A stretch of DNA of 64,000 nt from Flavilitoribacter nigricans DSM 23189 = NBRC 102662 (GTDB taxonomy: Bacteria > Bacteroidota > Bacteroidia > Chitinophagales > Saprospiraceae), in contig NZ_PDUD01000001.1 in assembly GCF_002646595.1 (NCBI RefSeq), positions 186,001 to 250,000 of the forward strand, in the 5' to 3' direction. Below, piece after piece: positions 63,019 through 64,000 of this stretch. Position numbers and translations under genes: made by a program. Numbering within the stretch: the stretch's first letter is position 1; each line of letters opens with the position of its first letter. Under the pieces are notes generated by a model. It ran no database searches, was not told the DNA's origin, and saw only the letters and a program-made list of their open reading frames with translations.

Positions 63019-64000
63019 ATGCAGTTCTTTATTCATAATTTTCGCCGTTACGCTCAACTCGATCGTAGCGTGCGCAACGCTATTGCCGCTCAGTTTTTCG
63101 TTCAGTCCATCAATACGTCTTTCTTTCTGCTGCTCAATTACTATATGACCGATGAGGGGTATGCGGATTACCGGATCGCCGATGTACTCTCCTACCGTTT
63201 TCTTTCGGTATTCTGCCTTGCATTCCCACTGGGTCTGCTGATCAAAGGGCGCCGCCTTCGGCCCTTTTTCCTGATCTCGACCGCCCTGCTACCGATATTT
63301 TCCTTTCTGATCATCTGGTCGGTGGGGCAGCACTACGATCAGCTGCTGGATTTTGCGGCTATGATCTGGGGGGCCGCCTATATGTGTATGCAGATCACCA
63401 TTCTGCCCTATATTCTGCTCAATGCCAAACCCAGCCATCACTCGGAGGCGATTGCCCTGTCTTTTGTCTCCTTTAGCGTAACGATTTGTCTGGTGGGGAT
63501 CAGCCACGCGCTGCTGACCTGGATACTACCGGGTTTGATCAGTGAAGAATCGACGCTTAAGGGCGTGGCCGGGCTGGCCTTTCTCGGCGTTTATTTTGCC
63601 TACCGGGTATCCCCTCAGGAAAAACTGACCGAAAAGGTACCGCTCCGGAAGATCGCCGCCGATTACGACTGGGGACTGATTTTCAGAGCGGTGATTCCGA
63701 CCATCATCATTGCGATCGGTGCCGGTTTTACCATTCCGGTGATCAACCTGTTCTTTTACCATATTCACGGCATTCCGGCGGAGGTCTTTTCGATCATGGG
63801 TTCAGCTACTTTCTTACTGGTAGCGATGGTTATGATCTTTATGCCCGTGATCCGCCGGAATTTCGGTTATACGGTAGCCATTACCGGTTTTCAATCCGTA
63901 GCGGTACTGCTTTTGCTGGGTCTGGCTACCACCGAGTGGTACCGGGAATGGGAATTTGCGGCGGTTGCGGCAGCATTGTTCTACATCTTCCGGCAACCAC
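63019..64000 (+). CDS. Multi-TM transporter, MFS-like, cut by the window edge
   Basis: An open frame starts at the ATG at 63019, 3 bp after miaA, and runs off the end of the window (327 codons visible). It has at least eight hydrophobic segments with short loops and basic connectors (FPLGLLIKGRRLRPF, VIRRNFGYTVAITGF), in keeping with the major facilitator superfamily. The visible part lacks a clear MFS signature motif, so the family is an inference from topology. A cytoplasmic loop near residues 175-215 separates two bundles. Confidence 0.75.
   Translation, partial: MQFFIHNFRRYAQLDRSVRNAIAAQFFVQSINTSFFLLLNYYMTDEGYADYRIADVLSYRFLSVFCLAFPLGLLIKGRRLRPFFLISTALLPIFSFLIIWSVGQHYDQLLDFAAMIWGAAYMCMQITILPYILLNAKPSHHSEAIALSFVSFSVTICLVGISHALLTWILPGLISEESTLKGVAGLAFLGVYFAYRVSPQEKLTEKVPLRKIAADYDWGLIFRAVIPTIIIAIGAGFTIPVINLFFYHIHGIPAEVFSIMGSATFLLVAMVMIFMPVIRRNFGYTVAITGFQSVAVLLLLGLATTEWYREWEFAAVAAALFYIFRQP

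Noticed and set aside
1-64000. CRISPR arrays, transposases, integrases or prophage genes
   Set aside because: I looked for direct repeats with regular spacers and for DDE or tyrosine-recombinase motifs and saw none; the short tandem arrays at 7.6 and 8.6 kb are far too short and irregular to be CRISPR.

Overview
The window looks like chromosomal DNA of a Bacteroidota bacterium, most likely from the Saprospiria/Lewinella side; the phylum is well supported, the finer placement is a guess. The evidence is two secreted proteins with C-terminal type IX secretion (T9SS) sorting domains, the gliding protein GldC, two TonB-dependent transporters with N-terminal carboxypeptidase-regulatory domains, many LxxC lipoproteins, few Shine-Dalgarno sequences, and promoters of the Bacteroidota type (TTTG, about 20 nt, TAnnTTTG). 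Most of the window is moderately GC-rich housekeeping and envelope DNA. The exception is about 4.4-7.4 kb, which is clearly AT-richer.

Left third (1-24 kb): a truncated gene, lipoproteins and a TlpA-like thioredoxin; an AT-rich block (metallophosphoesterase, small unknown protein, lipoprotein, YwqK-like repeat protein) ending at tRNA-Arg(CCU), whose 3' end is partly duplicated 70 bp away; a patatin phospholipase flanked by hexamer and octamer arrays; a large T9SS cargo protein with a plastocyanin-like domain; a TonB transporter plus a lipoprotein with four internal repeats; an Oar-like TonB protein; the SRP RNA gene with its promoter; gldC; an SDR-fold protein; a copper-type P-ATPase and a divergent His/Met-rich lipoprotein.

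Middle third (24-46 kb): mostly single metabolic and membrane genes. They are acetoacetyl-CoA synthetase, a MATE exporter, an S9 oligopeptidase, a run of 2-hydroxyacid dehydrogenase and two class-V PLP enzymes, a phosphohexomutase, PAP2 phosphatase, ZIP transporter, a beta-roll/coiled-coil T9SS protein, a Tat-exported Gfo/Idh/MocA oxidoreductase, a divergent App1 phosphatase/diacylglycerol-kinase pair, an aldehyde dehydrogenase, and two thioredoxin-fold lipoproteins. Several convergent gene pairs are separated by strong hairpins.

Right third (46-64 kb): a complete minus-strand tryptophan operon (trpE-G-D-C-F-B-A) with a DAHP synthase and a methyltransferase gene at its distal end. A promoter, a 20-codon leader peptide with three consecutive Trp codons, a terminator hairpin and a possible competing pairing precede it; together they look like ribosome-mediated attenuation. 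Upstream lie holA, then three genes that could form an uncharacterised trans-envelope set: a solute-binding/OmpA fusion, a two-TM coiled-coil protein and a cytoplasmic coiled-coil protein. A candidate 6S-like small RNA follows, with its own promoter and terminator. The window ends with a DUF547 lipoprotein, an rRNA cytosine methyltransferase, miaA and a truncated multi-TM transporter.

The best candidates for something undescribed are the solute-binding/OmpA/coiled-coil set (55.3-58.8 kb), the candidate small RNA (about 59.0-59.2 kb), the trp attenuator, and the four-repeat lipoprotein paired with a TonB transporter.
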